This document shows, piece by piece, positions 24,763 to 36,800 of a DNA stretch of 64,000 nt. How positions within the stretch are numbered: position 1 is the stretch's first letter; every line of letters begins with the position of its first letter. This stretch comes from Henckelia pumila (taxonomy: Eukaryota > Streptophyta > Magnoliopsida > Lamiales > Gesneriaceae). The stretch spans positions 133,644,930 through 133,708,929 of the forward strand of contig NC_133123.1 in assembly GCF_033568475.1 (NCBI RefSeq), in the 5' to 3' direction. The notes below the pieces were generated by a model. The model searched no databases and was not told the origin of the DNA. It worked only from the letters and a program-made list of their open reading frames with translations. Both the position numbers and the translations under genes were made by a program.

Positions 24763-25044
24763 TGTTGAAAATATATATAAATATATATTATTATTTATTG
24801 TTGAATGTTGAAGGTTGAAAGTTGAAAATTGAGTTGTAAAATATTGAAAATTAGTGTGTGATGATGTAATTAATGATGTATTAATTTTTGACTAATCTCC
24901 AATTGAGATCTATAAATAGGTCTCTCCATTTGTGTAGAAAAACACAATTGTGAAGAGAGAAAAATTTTATAAAGTGTAGAATTTGATAAATTTTGAGTTT
25001 TTGAGTTTTTACTTTTTACCGTAAATTTTTACTTTTTCACAACA
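24763..25044 (+). repeat. COP1 3' LTR
   Basis: 282 bp, read as identical to the 5' LTR, followed by the AATAT duplication at 25045-25049. Confidence 0.95.
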
Positions 25045-25049
25045 AATAT

Positions 25050-26660
25050 ATATTACAAATTTTATTATTATTGTTATTATTAGTATTATTATTTTGAGTC
25101 AGAATTTTGATGTTAAATGAGCCGCACGTCATCGATATATTTATTATATTTTGAAGAAATCGTGTTCCGATAATGACCATTTACTAAACATAATTGTGAT
25201 GATTTTTTTTCAATCAATATCTTCCGGTGCTAAGACTTAGAATTAAGTTAATATTCTTGCGAAGAGAAAGACGAACAAGTTCATGTTCATCCCATTGTTT
25301 TTTCAAATAATGATACTATCTAGGAACTACAAAGTAATTTAAATAATATAATTCTATAAATTATCGGAAAACAATGTTCTAACGAGTGGTATTTGGTATG
25401 TGTCGGTCACCCATCGCCTAACGCCTAAACGCTTAAGTGGGCCGTCTATATGGTTTTTTAGGTTAAATATCTAATTATTCTAGTTCGATCCATCTTAATA
25501 TTTCTCCAACAATTATTCTTCATCCAATTCACTTGCCTAAGCGCTGTTTTTTCAAGTCGAAATATCTAATTATTGTTTTCATTATAATATTTATTCAATA
25601 ATTTCTCGTTATCGAATTCAACTCGAAATACATGACATATTTTTCGTTTTCCTCCGATACAAATTGATGGACAAATATGTCAAATAATATTTTTAAAAAA
25701 ATTAAAATTTTAAAAATATAAAATATTATATGTTAACCTAGGCGGATTTTGAGGCGTCTAAGCGATGATTAGGCAACCTAAACAACCAATTAATGTAATA
25801 ACTCCCAAAAACTTCAACTGTCTAAAAATCGGGGCGGTGACCAACCACCTAGTGCCTGAGCGGTTCTAGGCGCCGCCTTTTAAAACATGTCAAAAAATAA
25901 CAAAAATGATGTTTTATACTTGTGATTTCAAAACGAGATTGTTATTTGATGAGATTTCATAGATTTCAATTAGTTAAGTGAAATCTTGAAATCTTGACAA
26001 AATTGATCGAATTTCACAGGATTTGCGGGATTTGGGTTTATAAAACAATAAAATTATTTTTAATAATAAATTCATATACTTTACTTATAAATTTTAAGTT
26101 TTTTTTTATAATTTTTTACAAAATATCATTTATCTAAAATTTATACTATCAAATTTCAAAATGTATTTTAACTTTTTGCTAAACACAAAATGGAATTTCA
26201 ATTATATGGATTTTAAAATCCAATTCCAAATTCCATTATTTGGACATCCAAATACACTGTAAATGACTAAATTATCCCCAATTTTCTCTAACATTTTTAT
26301 CTCATTTTATCTCTTTCTCATTTCAAATTTTATTATTTTTCAATTCTTATTAAATTATCTACATAATTTTTTACAACTTCTCTCTACTTTAAATCAAAAC
26401 TTCCATATTTTTTCACCGTAATAATTTTTTACATTTTTTAAAAATAATTAAATTGTTTAGTAAATGAAAATCACGTGTCACAATCACTAGTTGATATTAA
26501 TATATTAAACTACGCCACTGATCGAGTAAATCATATTAAACAAACTTAATATTTATAAACACTACTATCGAAATAAATCGTACTGAGCAAACCCTAAAAC
26601 AAAATGCTTATTGTTTAGGACGACTCACCCTTTCTCCCCCTTCTCATTTGTTTATTATTA
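25050..26660. other. AT-rich intergenic region with degraded repeats
   Basis: This contains the displaced upstream flank of the methyltransferase. Bases 25390-25890 hold repeated GCCTAAACGCTTAAG and CTAGGCGCCGCC-like words on both strands, a pattern of old DNA-transposon relics in plants. Bases 25910-26260 hold AT-rich inverted words (GGATTTTAAAATCCAATTCC). No gene is supported. Confidence 0.45.
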
Positions 26661-26863
26661 AAAATAAAATTATTTGAAAAGTTTTACGGTTTCCGCGGGA
26701 CGTAAAGAGGGGCAAAACTTGCATAGCACGAATGGAAAAAGGCGGCAGACTCGAATACAAGCGAAACTCTTCGCGGAAAATTTATCGTATTTCCCGCGGC
26801 CATTTCGTCATTCCGATGCAGGTGTGGCGTACATTTTCTGTTTGATTTGTTCAGCAATTTATT

Positions 26864-29028
26864 ATGCATACCGCAGGCATGTTTGCACTGAATAAGAACT
26901 CGGGCTGGACACCGGAAGAACGAATTCGAGCAGGTATTTACTTGACTTGTAGTTCGGTTCACTTTGTTTATGATGCTCTGACAATGGTGGATGTATTCTA
27001 TTATTCTTATGTTCAAATTCAGTTGTGGGTTTGCTAGACTTTGGGAAGAAAGGTTACTACTAAGATTTGATATATTTGAGTGAAACTAACTACACTCAAT
27101 CATTATAAATTGTTAGGCCCTCGTGTCTATTTGGTGATGGTCTTTTATCAACTAGTTATTTTTTGAGTTATTGCAATGGATTTTGAATCTTTCAAATTCT
27201 TCATTCAATCCAAAGGCAACCTCCGTGTATGGACGCTATTTGAACTGGTGGTAGGATGTACACATGTATAAATTATTGGTTGGAATTCTTAAAAGTTTTC
27301 AAAATGTGACATCGCGTCTTCATAGTACAAGATCAGCAATCACACATTCTAAGTCTTCCTATAAGTTGTGACTCAAAGTAAAGCTAAAGTACAAGCATAT
27401 ATGGAATTACCTTGAAGTTGGTATGATTGGATGCTCTTTGGAAGGGTATAGGTTTTCGTGGCTCGAATTTGAAACTGAGGTGAAAAAATTAAAAAAATAG
27501 ACTGCGATCAAAGAACAGGAGAAAAATTAAATGGCTTCTTCAAGTTTGTGTTTGTTAACTTTATTTGAACAAAAATGCCCCACCTTGAAATTGTTCCTTA
27601 TTTTACATCACACACTATAATAGTTAGAGTGTCATAAACTTAGGCAATTGTCCCCAAGACAAGCGTCTCAACTCTTACCTCGGGGTAACTGTCCATGGAG
27701 CCTCAATTTAATGAACTCCTTTATTAGTACTAGTTCACAAGTACTACGGGAGAATGAGGATATGCAATTAAATTATCTAGACTTTGATTAAAAAATCAGA
27801 CTTTGTGATTCTGTATGGGTGCGAATTCTTGGGATCAGCAATGCTGGTCAAAATATTCTTTTATCTCAGTATCATCACATAAACAATGAAAGGAATACTG
27901 GTAACCCTGTAGCTCAACAATTGTGAATGGGCAGTGTAGCATCAAAAGTTGTAACTGTGCTATGCTGTTCTTAAATAGAACTTTTAGGAATCACAGTTTT
28001 GGTTTTCGGTGGACTTGGTAGTATTAACTTTTAAGGTGGTGTGTAGGACTGAACATGGTTGTCATGGTAATGTGACGAGTTGCTGACAGAGACGATGTGG
28101 AAGGCTTATCCGAAGTAAAATGAGGTTTTTGCGTCTCCTCAGGAGAGGTGTTGGACAGTTGTATATCATAAAAATTCATCAAACAATGTCATAAGAAGTG
28201 TGAAACATCTCATAATATTGGATGAGTTGCACTCGATCTCTATTATTTGATCCGGAGTTGCCTATAGATGATTTTGAATCTTATAAGGAGGTATCTTAAC
28301 CAAGTTATAGCAGGGTTCTTGTATTTTATGGATAAATTTCAAGAGTCACTCAATCATTGACTTGGGTCTATGAAGTTTGAAACATCTCATAATCTTTCTT
28401 GGATAATATCATGAGACTGGTGCCAGCCTTTAATAAAATATCCACTCTCTTGGATTTCTAAGAAGCATTAAAATGTCACGATCCTTCTGTAAACCCTGTA
28501 TAAGGAATTGATGTCACGTTTAAGGAGTTCACGGAATTATTAAGTTAACGGGGTTCGTCTAAACCTTGCACCAATTCCTTTTTTTTGAAATCTCATTTGA
28601 CCATTTATCATCAACTAGAATTTAAAACTGGCAGCTCACACTTCAGAGTTTGATGCCATCTTCCATATCTAAGTGCACGTTCCCATCATTTTTTCTCTTT
28701 TGGCCTTGTAAATAGGTGTCTCCAGCCTCCTGATTGGCAGAACTAGTGTGCAAGCAGTAAGGCATGCCTAATATCGTTATGTTTTCCACTCATTATCGAC
28801 ATTGTGCTGTTTGTTACATGAATATATAATTACTCTCGATTTAACGTTGTCTGTTGCCACTTTTGGCTTATTGTTTTGATCCGATACTGTAAGAAAGTTG
28901 ATTGGCTACTCGGCTCCTCGCCTTCTTTCAACTTCCATTATGGAATAAAAGCATGGATTATTACATTTTGGCATGACTTCATCAAGCTGCAGGTACCACC
29001 TCCTTTAACGTTACAAGTTTTGGCATGA
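26864..29028 (+). CDS. Possible three-exon small gene (48 aa), doubtful
   Basis: Reading 26864-26933, 28716-28756 and 28993-29028 joins in phase across GT..AG borders to a 48-residue protein starting MHTAGMFALNKNSGWTPEER and ending PPPLTLQVLA. The first donor (CAG/GTATTT) and second acceptor (long pyrimidine run) look good. The GC content near 26690-26930 is higher than around it. The first intron would be 1782 bases. I recognise no family, and a competing minus-strand frame covers the last exon, so this may be chance. Confidence 0.2.
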
Positions 29029-30849
29029 GAGGTACTGGAGTCGGTGTTGCTGGTTGTAAGACACCCTTTAGAATCTTAGATGCATCAGTTTGTCCATCCA
29101 CAATAATCCTCAATCTTTTATCAGGTTTGGTTTGGGATTTTTTTTCTCTCACTGAAATTTCCTTCACAATTGACCAAGTAACGTGACTAGATCTTCATAT
29201 ATAACACAGCCCAATAATTAATTAAACAAGTACGCTCCTATGCTGAGTATCAAAGTTTCTTGATTAAAATAGTGAACTTCGTTCTATTAACTGGAGTGTT
29301 TGGTGTCTCTAAAACGTTAATGTGTTGATGTGATTCAAACTTTCAAATGCTAAAGCATTAGTCTATATACCCATTGGTCATAACTAGTAAAGAACATTTA
29401 GCCTTCGTATTAACACACGCACACACTATAGCCAATATGTACACACCATATGGTCACACTTATCATATTTAAAAAGAAAATAGTTAGAAAAACCAAATTT
29501 ATATACTCAACTTAAAATAAAATGTAAGATAACAGCGAGTTAAAATTTAAATCAGTCATGGAAACAGATAGTTTAGAAATGTATCTTATGCGATTTGTTA
29601 AATACGCTAATAAATTTAAGCGACATAGTATTTTAGATTTTTTTTTAGATTTTTTGTAGAAACACTTGAAAATACGACCAAGTGGCTTTAATAAGAGTAA
29701 TAATATAATAAAATCATATGCGTGTGTGTATATGTATTGGAAGTCAACTTCAACGAAAGAGAATCCTGGAAGTCAAATTGAAAAGTGAATGCCGAGTGCA
29801 ATTAGATTTTCTGTCATGTGTGAAAAAATAAAGTAGATTTTTCCTTTATTATACAGATAAGAATAAGATTTTCTTTGATTACAAGAAAAAGGCAATGAGA
29901 GATCTCCTCTAATGGGAGAACGGAAACGAGATTTTCCTTTATCTCATAAAATATTTAATAAAGTTTTCTACGTTCAACGCAAGGATTGTTGTTAGATTTT
30001 CCTTTAAGATAAATAATTTACGTCGATCTCCATCTATTTATAAGAGGGTTTGGTTTGCATCCTGGTGTAACCTCAAGTTTAACAAGTCCTCTTTCAATCT
30101 TATGAGTCACTAACTTCAATCGATATAGCCACTCGATTTCTCATTTTGTTGCTGTTTTGGAACTTGAATTTTAGGTTATTTGAATTCAAGTAGTTTTAAC
30201 ATGGGAAGAGCATAACTTAGAATCGGGAGTATTGCCCCAACCAGAACTTTAGGGGTGGGGCAAGGACATGACCTCCGAGTTTCCGTGTGTGATTGTGTGC
30301 CTTTTTTGTGAATACAGTTTTATTTCTTAATATCTTCTCATGTTCCTTAGTTCCCTATGAGTTTTTTTTCCCCCCCAAAAAAATAAAAAATATCACCCCC
30401 AAGCCCCAAGGACTTGATTGTGTACTTCTTGTGACTTGATAACATAATCCAGACATAATTGTTCAAGGAAGAAACAATGGCTTATTCGGCACCAAAGAAC
30501 TGTGACAAATATATACATGTAATACCACTGAAGTACATTCAAAGATTACATCCTTTATTGCTTTACCTATTCTGCCAACACATTTATATTCTTGAAAAAT
30601 GGCTCAGTTGTGAGCGTAACATTAAAAAATCTGAACTATGGAAAAACTGAAACTTTTATATGGCCCCCTCTATCAGCAGAGTGCTCATGTTAACTTGCTG
30701 CTCAGGTTAATGGGGAGAGGAGGAACAAATGAATGGGTAAATAATTTTGTTAGCTGTCATCTCTAGTCCTATTTTATCAGGTTTTTATGTCTTCTCTTGG
30801 GGCAGATACGGGTCACTTGCTCTTATTGTATCTTACCCCATAGCATACA
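29029..30849. other. Intergenic region downstream of the DEMETER-like gene
   Basis: No coding frame is convincing. Repeated AGATTTTCCTTTA words at 29830-30000 lead to a promoter-like TATTTATAAGAGGG at about 30036, followed by a leader-like stretch; this could be a relic of an LTR or other retroelement promoter. A C/A homopolymer run lies at 30370-30390. Confidence 0.4.
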
Positions 30850-33800
30850 CTATCGTTGCTCATTAGGCTTAACCATCTTACTTGCAGGATGATGTAATCT
30901 GGAACTTAGCGGTCTCGGTGCTCGAGTTTTCTGGTCAAAACCTCTGACGCATACCAACCCTGAGATTGAAATTAGTGGAAAAATAAGGGTACTTATCTGC
31001 ATGGACCTATGAACGATATGCTCAATGACATCATTATAGCAGAGATGGGTGGGATATTTCATGCAGTAAATACCTTTCCAGAAGCAGTACTGGATACCTT
31101 CAGTTGTCAGGCCTGGAAAGCACCATAGTATTTCTGTAAGCCAAAATTTCTTTTTTATATTTCATTTATAATTTTTTGAAATTTTATTTACCTTTGAATA
31201 TGGTCGTGACAGAGGTCCCAAAGAACACTGTCCGTCTTGGCAGGTTCCACAACAAACTTCTTGGAACAATGATAGGATTCATACTGGATTCATGATCCGC
31301 GAAAACCTGAGTACAATTTAAGGATATGTTATCCCCCAATTTGCAGAAATGAATTCGCTTTCGTCGTCGCGAAGATAAATGCAGAAACCTCTTGTGCAGT
31401 TTACAAATGGGGAACATTTCTCCGTTACTGTGGAGTGCAGTGTCACATACACAAAGCTCTTAAGGATCAGAATTTGTGTTACCTCATTGACCTGGAAATA
31501 TGTACCATTGAGCGGGAAACTTCCTCTCATTGCTGTCCTGCAAGGTATCTAAAAGGAGGTAGACAATTCAGTGAAAATAAACAGAAGAAGAGGGAACCTA
31601 ATGGGTCATAATTTTGTTACATTATTGATGATTATTTCACAGTTGTGCTCACCAGGATTGTGCCCCTGACCGTTTGAGCCTGTGCTTCTCTTGTGTTGCT
31701 GCACGAAAAGCATGTCTTCTTGTCGCACATGCCACCTCCTTCCTGAGATTCGCATTTACTTTCAGGAGGTTTAATTGAGTCTGATGTCTCACCTGGTTAA
31801 GATAAAGTTGATTTAGGTATGATAAAAAGCTACGTTGGCAAGATAATTGAGTTACATTTTTTTCTGTCTCTATAATATGACTCTGTCCTTTTTTTTTGCT
31901 GAGGCTCATTTATGTTGTCCGTCGGTGAGAGGCGAAAGGTAGGGGAAAAAGTTGATCATAGTTTTATTATACAAGGATTGTAAAACATAATTATATATTT
32001 TTAACCTCTTATACCATTGTGGAAAGAAATGCTTATTGTGGTTTCATGCAGGCATGATTGAATTGTATTAAGTGATTAATTTTATACTAGGTACCTGGTG
32101 TCCATATAGCAAGAAGGTACGGACTTGGATCATCAGGTTCTCGTTTGTCCAGCTAAACATTATAAAATTTATTGTCAGCAGGAGTCAAGCTGCACACGTT
32201 CTTCAAAATTAAACCAAGAAAAGTAATAACTAACCCCTTTAAGTATGGGATGTTGATCTGGGAGTTCATAGCTGCAGGAATATGAATCATTAGTAACTGA
32301 AAATTTATCCTTGTAGTTACACATTTACATCTAGGGCTCAAGATGCTTGGTGTGCTCCTGATGCTTAAGGGAGCAATGACTATGCTGTTTTCTGAGTTTG
32401 TCGCCTAATAAATGATTAACTGGAAATATAAATCAGTCACCTCTCACTATATTTAATTAAAAGAAGAAGACCTATGTAATGCTTAGTGAGCTCTTTCTAC
32501 TTTGATTGCTAAGTTTTAATTGCGTTATCCAGACCATTACATGAGATCGCATTTTTTAACTCAACATAATTTTGCACATCATATAAAACTTTCCACTGTT
32601 AGATTACCTATGGTTTCGTCCCTTATGTTTTAGCAAGAGACTATTACTTACACTTGATGCTCTGTCCGCAGTCGACTCACATTCTTCAGTTTGGGCATTG
32701 GAATAGAAGCAAACTCTGGACTTAGAGCAACTAAGGCTTTGGACATGTCTCCTTGCATTTCCTTTTGCTCCTGCATAAAGCTCTGCAAATTTGATGTAAA
32801 TTCTTCTATGTTGAGCTTTATGACTGGGATTTCATCAGGATCCTCATAATATGCATCCTCGATGTCACGTTCTGTCATTTCTGTGGGTGGCTCCGGGGTT
32901 GTTGGTTCCTCGATGATTGGTTCACTGTTTCTCGTAGAATCCGCCCCTTTCTCCAAATTGTCCTCAGGTGGAGGAAGTGGCATAGACTTCATTGTCATGT
33001 CAGACATTTGGTTAGCACTTGGTGGTGCGGATGAACGGACTATTTGTCTCCCCTCGGTCCCTGGAAGAGCGAGTCTTGCACTGCCCCAAATGTGTTTGCC
33101 AATCAATATTTAAAGGTTTAACAGTCAAAATAAGCTTTCTTTAGTTGGAAAGCTTCATATAATAATTTATTGTGCATACATTTGAGCAATGTTAGATGAC
33201 TAACCTTGCATAAGCACTCGCAAAATGTCGGCAGTCGCCCCTCATTGGACATGCATTACAGTTTGGGTCTCTCTTTGTGCAGAAAACCTGTACTCCAGAG
33301 TTAAGAAAATAATCTTTTATGAAGACATGTTTCATGTGGTTAGTTTGCATTATGATCGTCAAGTGAGACTGGCAATCAATTGTGAAAGATAGAATCTCAC
33401 CTTTCCAAATGTTATCATTTGGTAATGCAGCTCGTACCTGTGATTCACAACCAAAAATCAGTGGATCATCTTGGGTGGCCAAATATAGGTATGAAGTCCT
33501 AGTTTAATAAGTTAATAACTTGGTAAACTTACAAGGTCTCTTGATCCAGATGGCAGAGTCTGGGCCAAAGATATTTCTGGATAGATTCCAAAACTGGATA
33601 TCTGCATAGAAACACATTTAGTTTCTGCAACGGTTCACAAGGTCTTACACTGATTGCTTTACACATACTTACAGTTCAAGGAGATGCAACTGGAGTGACT
33701 CAGGAAGAGGTCGGAGAGGAACCCAACCAAGTCGCACAGCAATCCGTCCAACATTCGTGTCAACCTAACAAGACGAATAGTCAGAAGAATATTTCTTTTG

Positions 33801-36800
33801 TTTTCCCTCTATGCATGGTCTGTACAGGCAACTGCACTTACTGGAAAAGCAACATTATGAAGTGTCAATAAGCGTACACATTCCACACTCTTTAAGCCCA
33901 ATCCTCGTATACTTAATAGATAATCCCTGCAGAACAAATCCAAGTGAGAGTATGATTATTTTTAGAAAAAAGTTGGCATGCCTTCTGCTTTATATTTTTC
34001 GAGATGGGTGATCAGACAAGCTTTTCCGAGGAGACTTACTTGACTTTGTCTGGTTGAACATCTCTCAGCCATTCAAGGTCAACTCTTTCATGATCGCGAA
34101 CCAGTCGATTGAGAAAATCCTGCAGAATGTCCAATAAATGCAGATTTCATTGAAGTATGAGGTGCACCTTATTGTTTATCATTTTTAATATTTCAATAAA
34201 TACCTTAATTCGCTCTGCTAGCATGTTGTTCATTCCCCTTTCCTTGATTGTTTCAGATATCTCACGAACATCAGCATTTCGTAATGCTTCGTAATCTATG
34301 GAGTCCATTGTCTCCACACTTCTGGCTCTCATTCCATATTCTGATTGCACCTTCTTTCGTAAGGCATCCCAGTTAAATGAATCTGTCTTTTCCTTCTCAG
34401 CCTTTTGCTTGCTTACATGTGAAATTTTGGTGCCAATCTTACTGGATGGAGGACGGCTCAAGGAATGTACTTGGCTCACTTCTGATGGGTCAGGTGTTAT
34501 ATTTTCAGAGTGCTTTTGATTATCTGCAACAAAATTCACCATAATCAGTTTTTTCATATAAAGACAGTATGTGGATTTGTTTCTATAAATTACCAATTGG
34601 CGGTTTACTGGACACTTCAGCCGGTCTAGTGAGGTCTGTCAGAAATGTATGTTCTTGCTGAAAGGCCTCCTGGGTTCCATCTTTCCTATAATTGACAACA
34701 TGTTGGTCTTTTCTGCTCTGAAAACATGTTGATAAATAGGTTTGCTGTTCAAATTGTTCATTCAAAATGCCATTGTCCGCTGTTGATGGCTGTAATTTTG
34801 GTTTTCCGATCTGTTGAGCGATAAAATTCTTTACAACATTCTGCCCTGAAACATCATATCTGTTTTCTACACCTGTTCCATTAGTAAGATTAGCATCTGT
34901 TGAGGCCATAGAAGATATGCTTCCTTTTCCAGATATTGCGAGAATATCCCCTTCAAATTTTTCCAAACCCTTTGACATGTTCGGCCAGGAACTAGTGGGT
35001 AGGGTGACAGATCTCTGATAACGCGGCACATTTGAAGCAAATGGATGAGTGCACACATTTTCACCGCTGGTCAATTGAGGAAATTGTCCGTGCATTGGAT
35101 TTTCAAGTTGCTGGCAACCAGGCATGGGTCTTGTACTTGGAAATGAACTTCCATTGACTTGTAACTGACACTGCTTGAATGCAGCAATTCTTTCAGCCTG
35201 TTCATAAAAACTTGAAGGACCATGGTTTCTGCTGAAATTTCCCCCAATTATTTGATCTTCTGCTTCTGAATTTGATCCTGAACTGGATCTGATATCTTCA
35301 GAGGCTTGAAAAATAACAGATTCCGAAGAACTTTGTGATGAAATCATGTCTTCCTCAATTTTTCTGATCTGATCATTTAATATGTAGGTTCTGGTTGTGA
35401 AAATTTCTGCCCCGCATTCAGATGATTCACTGGAAGTCACGGAGCTGGGGTCATACACTGGTTCCCTTAACATTCTATGATCATAAGACGTCCCATCTGG
35501 ATATGTTATACGAACTTTTTGTCGTTCAATCAATGAACTTTGTCCATTTTGGCAGCATGATTCTCTTATGGCTGTTGGTTTTATTGGGAACTTGGCTGCT
35601 AGATGCATGAAAGCAGAGCTGCAAGCAGGAAAGACATTACGTAAATGTGATTAGCTCCTGTTATCTTTTAAGGCTCTGAAAGAAAATTGATTTTACCTTG
35701 AAAGATGATCTGAAACATTTTGTGTGAGGAACACTCCTATCACCGAGTCAACTACCGATCCTTTCCATTTGGAAAATCGCCTGTCTCCTGTGAAGATGTA
35801 ATTCGTTCAAGGTTATATCACCGGCTTCATACGGTCCGATCAGGTAAATCCAACAATATATTGGCCCTTGAAGAGTAACTTTCTTATCAATTTTTATTTT
35901 GTTTTACATAATAAAATTTGAAGATTAATTAGTTTGCGATTTACTATTTATTTTGTTGGGCATATTTCTTGTGCTTCGTAAAAATGGTTGTCAGACCTAA
36001 ACATAAACTTACATTAGACACAAACAACAAGAGTAGGCATTAACTCTTGATACATGGTTTTGGAAACTGTGATCTAGATTCTTAGAGGAATTGTGAGCTA
36101 ATTCCAGTTACTCTATTGGACTATTATAATATTAGTTCTTCATATAGTTTTTTTTTGGTTCGTGACTGGTGGTTACTAATGTATACTATTAATTTTATAC
36201 TCCAGATGCAACAGGGATAACCTGGACTACCTGCCCCCTCTTCACCCTACTTTCTTAGTTTTCATACTATCCAAATAGTTGGTAATTTGTTATTTTTTCT
36301 AGTAATGCATGCTCTTGGTGTAGAATGTAGATAATACAACACATATGTCTATTTAATACTCATTATAAAAAATTGTGATTCTAAACCTAAATTAAAAAAA
36401 GGAATGTCTAAAAAAATAAATATGAGCTGGATTTTTTTGTTGAGTTTTAGCGTTTTGATAATCACACAAAATCATGTTATGGTATATTACTTATGCATTA
36501 ACATTATAATGATGCAGTGGTTTGAAAGCTAATACCTTGAACTAGATGCATCCTTGCGATGAATGAGTCTGCTCGATTACAGAGGACTTTTCTTTCTTTC
36601 TCCCACCATTGTTGTTTATCATCCCCTATTGCTTCCGCACTTTCACTTGTTTCCTTACCCATTAAAAGGTTCCACAGTCTATTTGTCTCTGGATCAAGAT
36701 CAACTTTAGGTCGGGGCCGGCGCTTTTTGATCAGATCAAATGCCTCATAAGAAACAATAGCACCATCTCCTCTATATGGAACCAGCGCACTTCGCTCTTC

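Larger units (their letters stand above)
18790..25044 (+). mobile_element. COP1: complete Ty1/Copia LTR retrotransposon
   Basis: 6255 bp with 282-bp LTRs that I read as identical (18790-19071 and 24763-25044), TG..CA ends and AATAT target duplications. Order: LTR, primer-site-like sequence, about 900 bases of leader, gag, protease, integrase, reverse transcriptase, RNase H, polypurine tract, LTR. Integrase before reverse transcriptase defines Copia. Identical LTRs mean a very recent insertion, yet pol carries two nonsense codons (23137 and 23668). It landed 52-56 bases upstream of the methyltransferase ATG, transcribed away from that gene. Confidence 0.97.

Noticed and set aside
28982-29167. 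Minus-strand frame ending VTLKEVVPAA
   Set aside because: No ATG start in good context, no recognised family, and no matching upstream exon; kept only as a competitor of the doubtful plus-strand gene.
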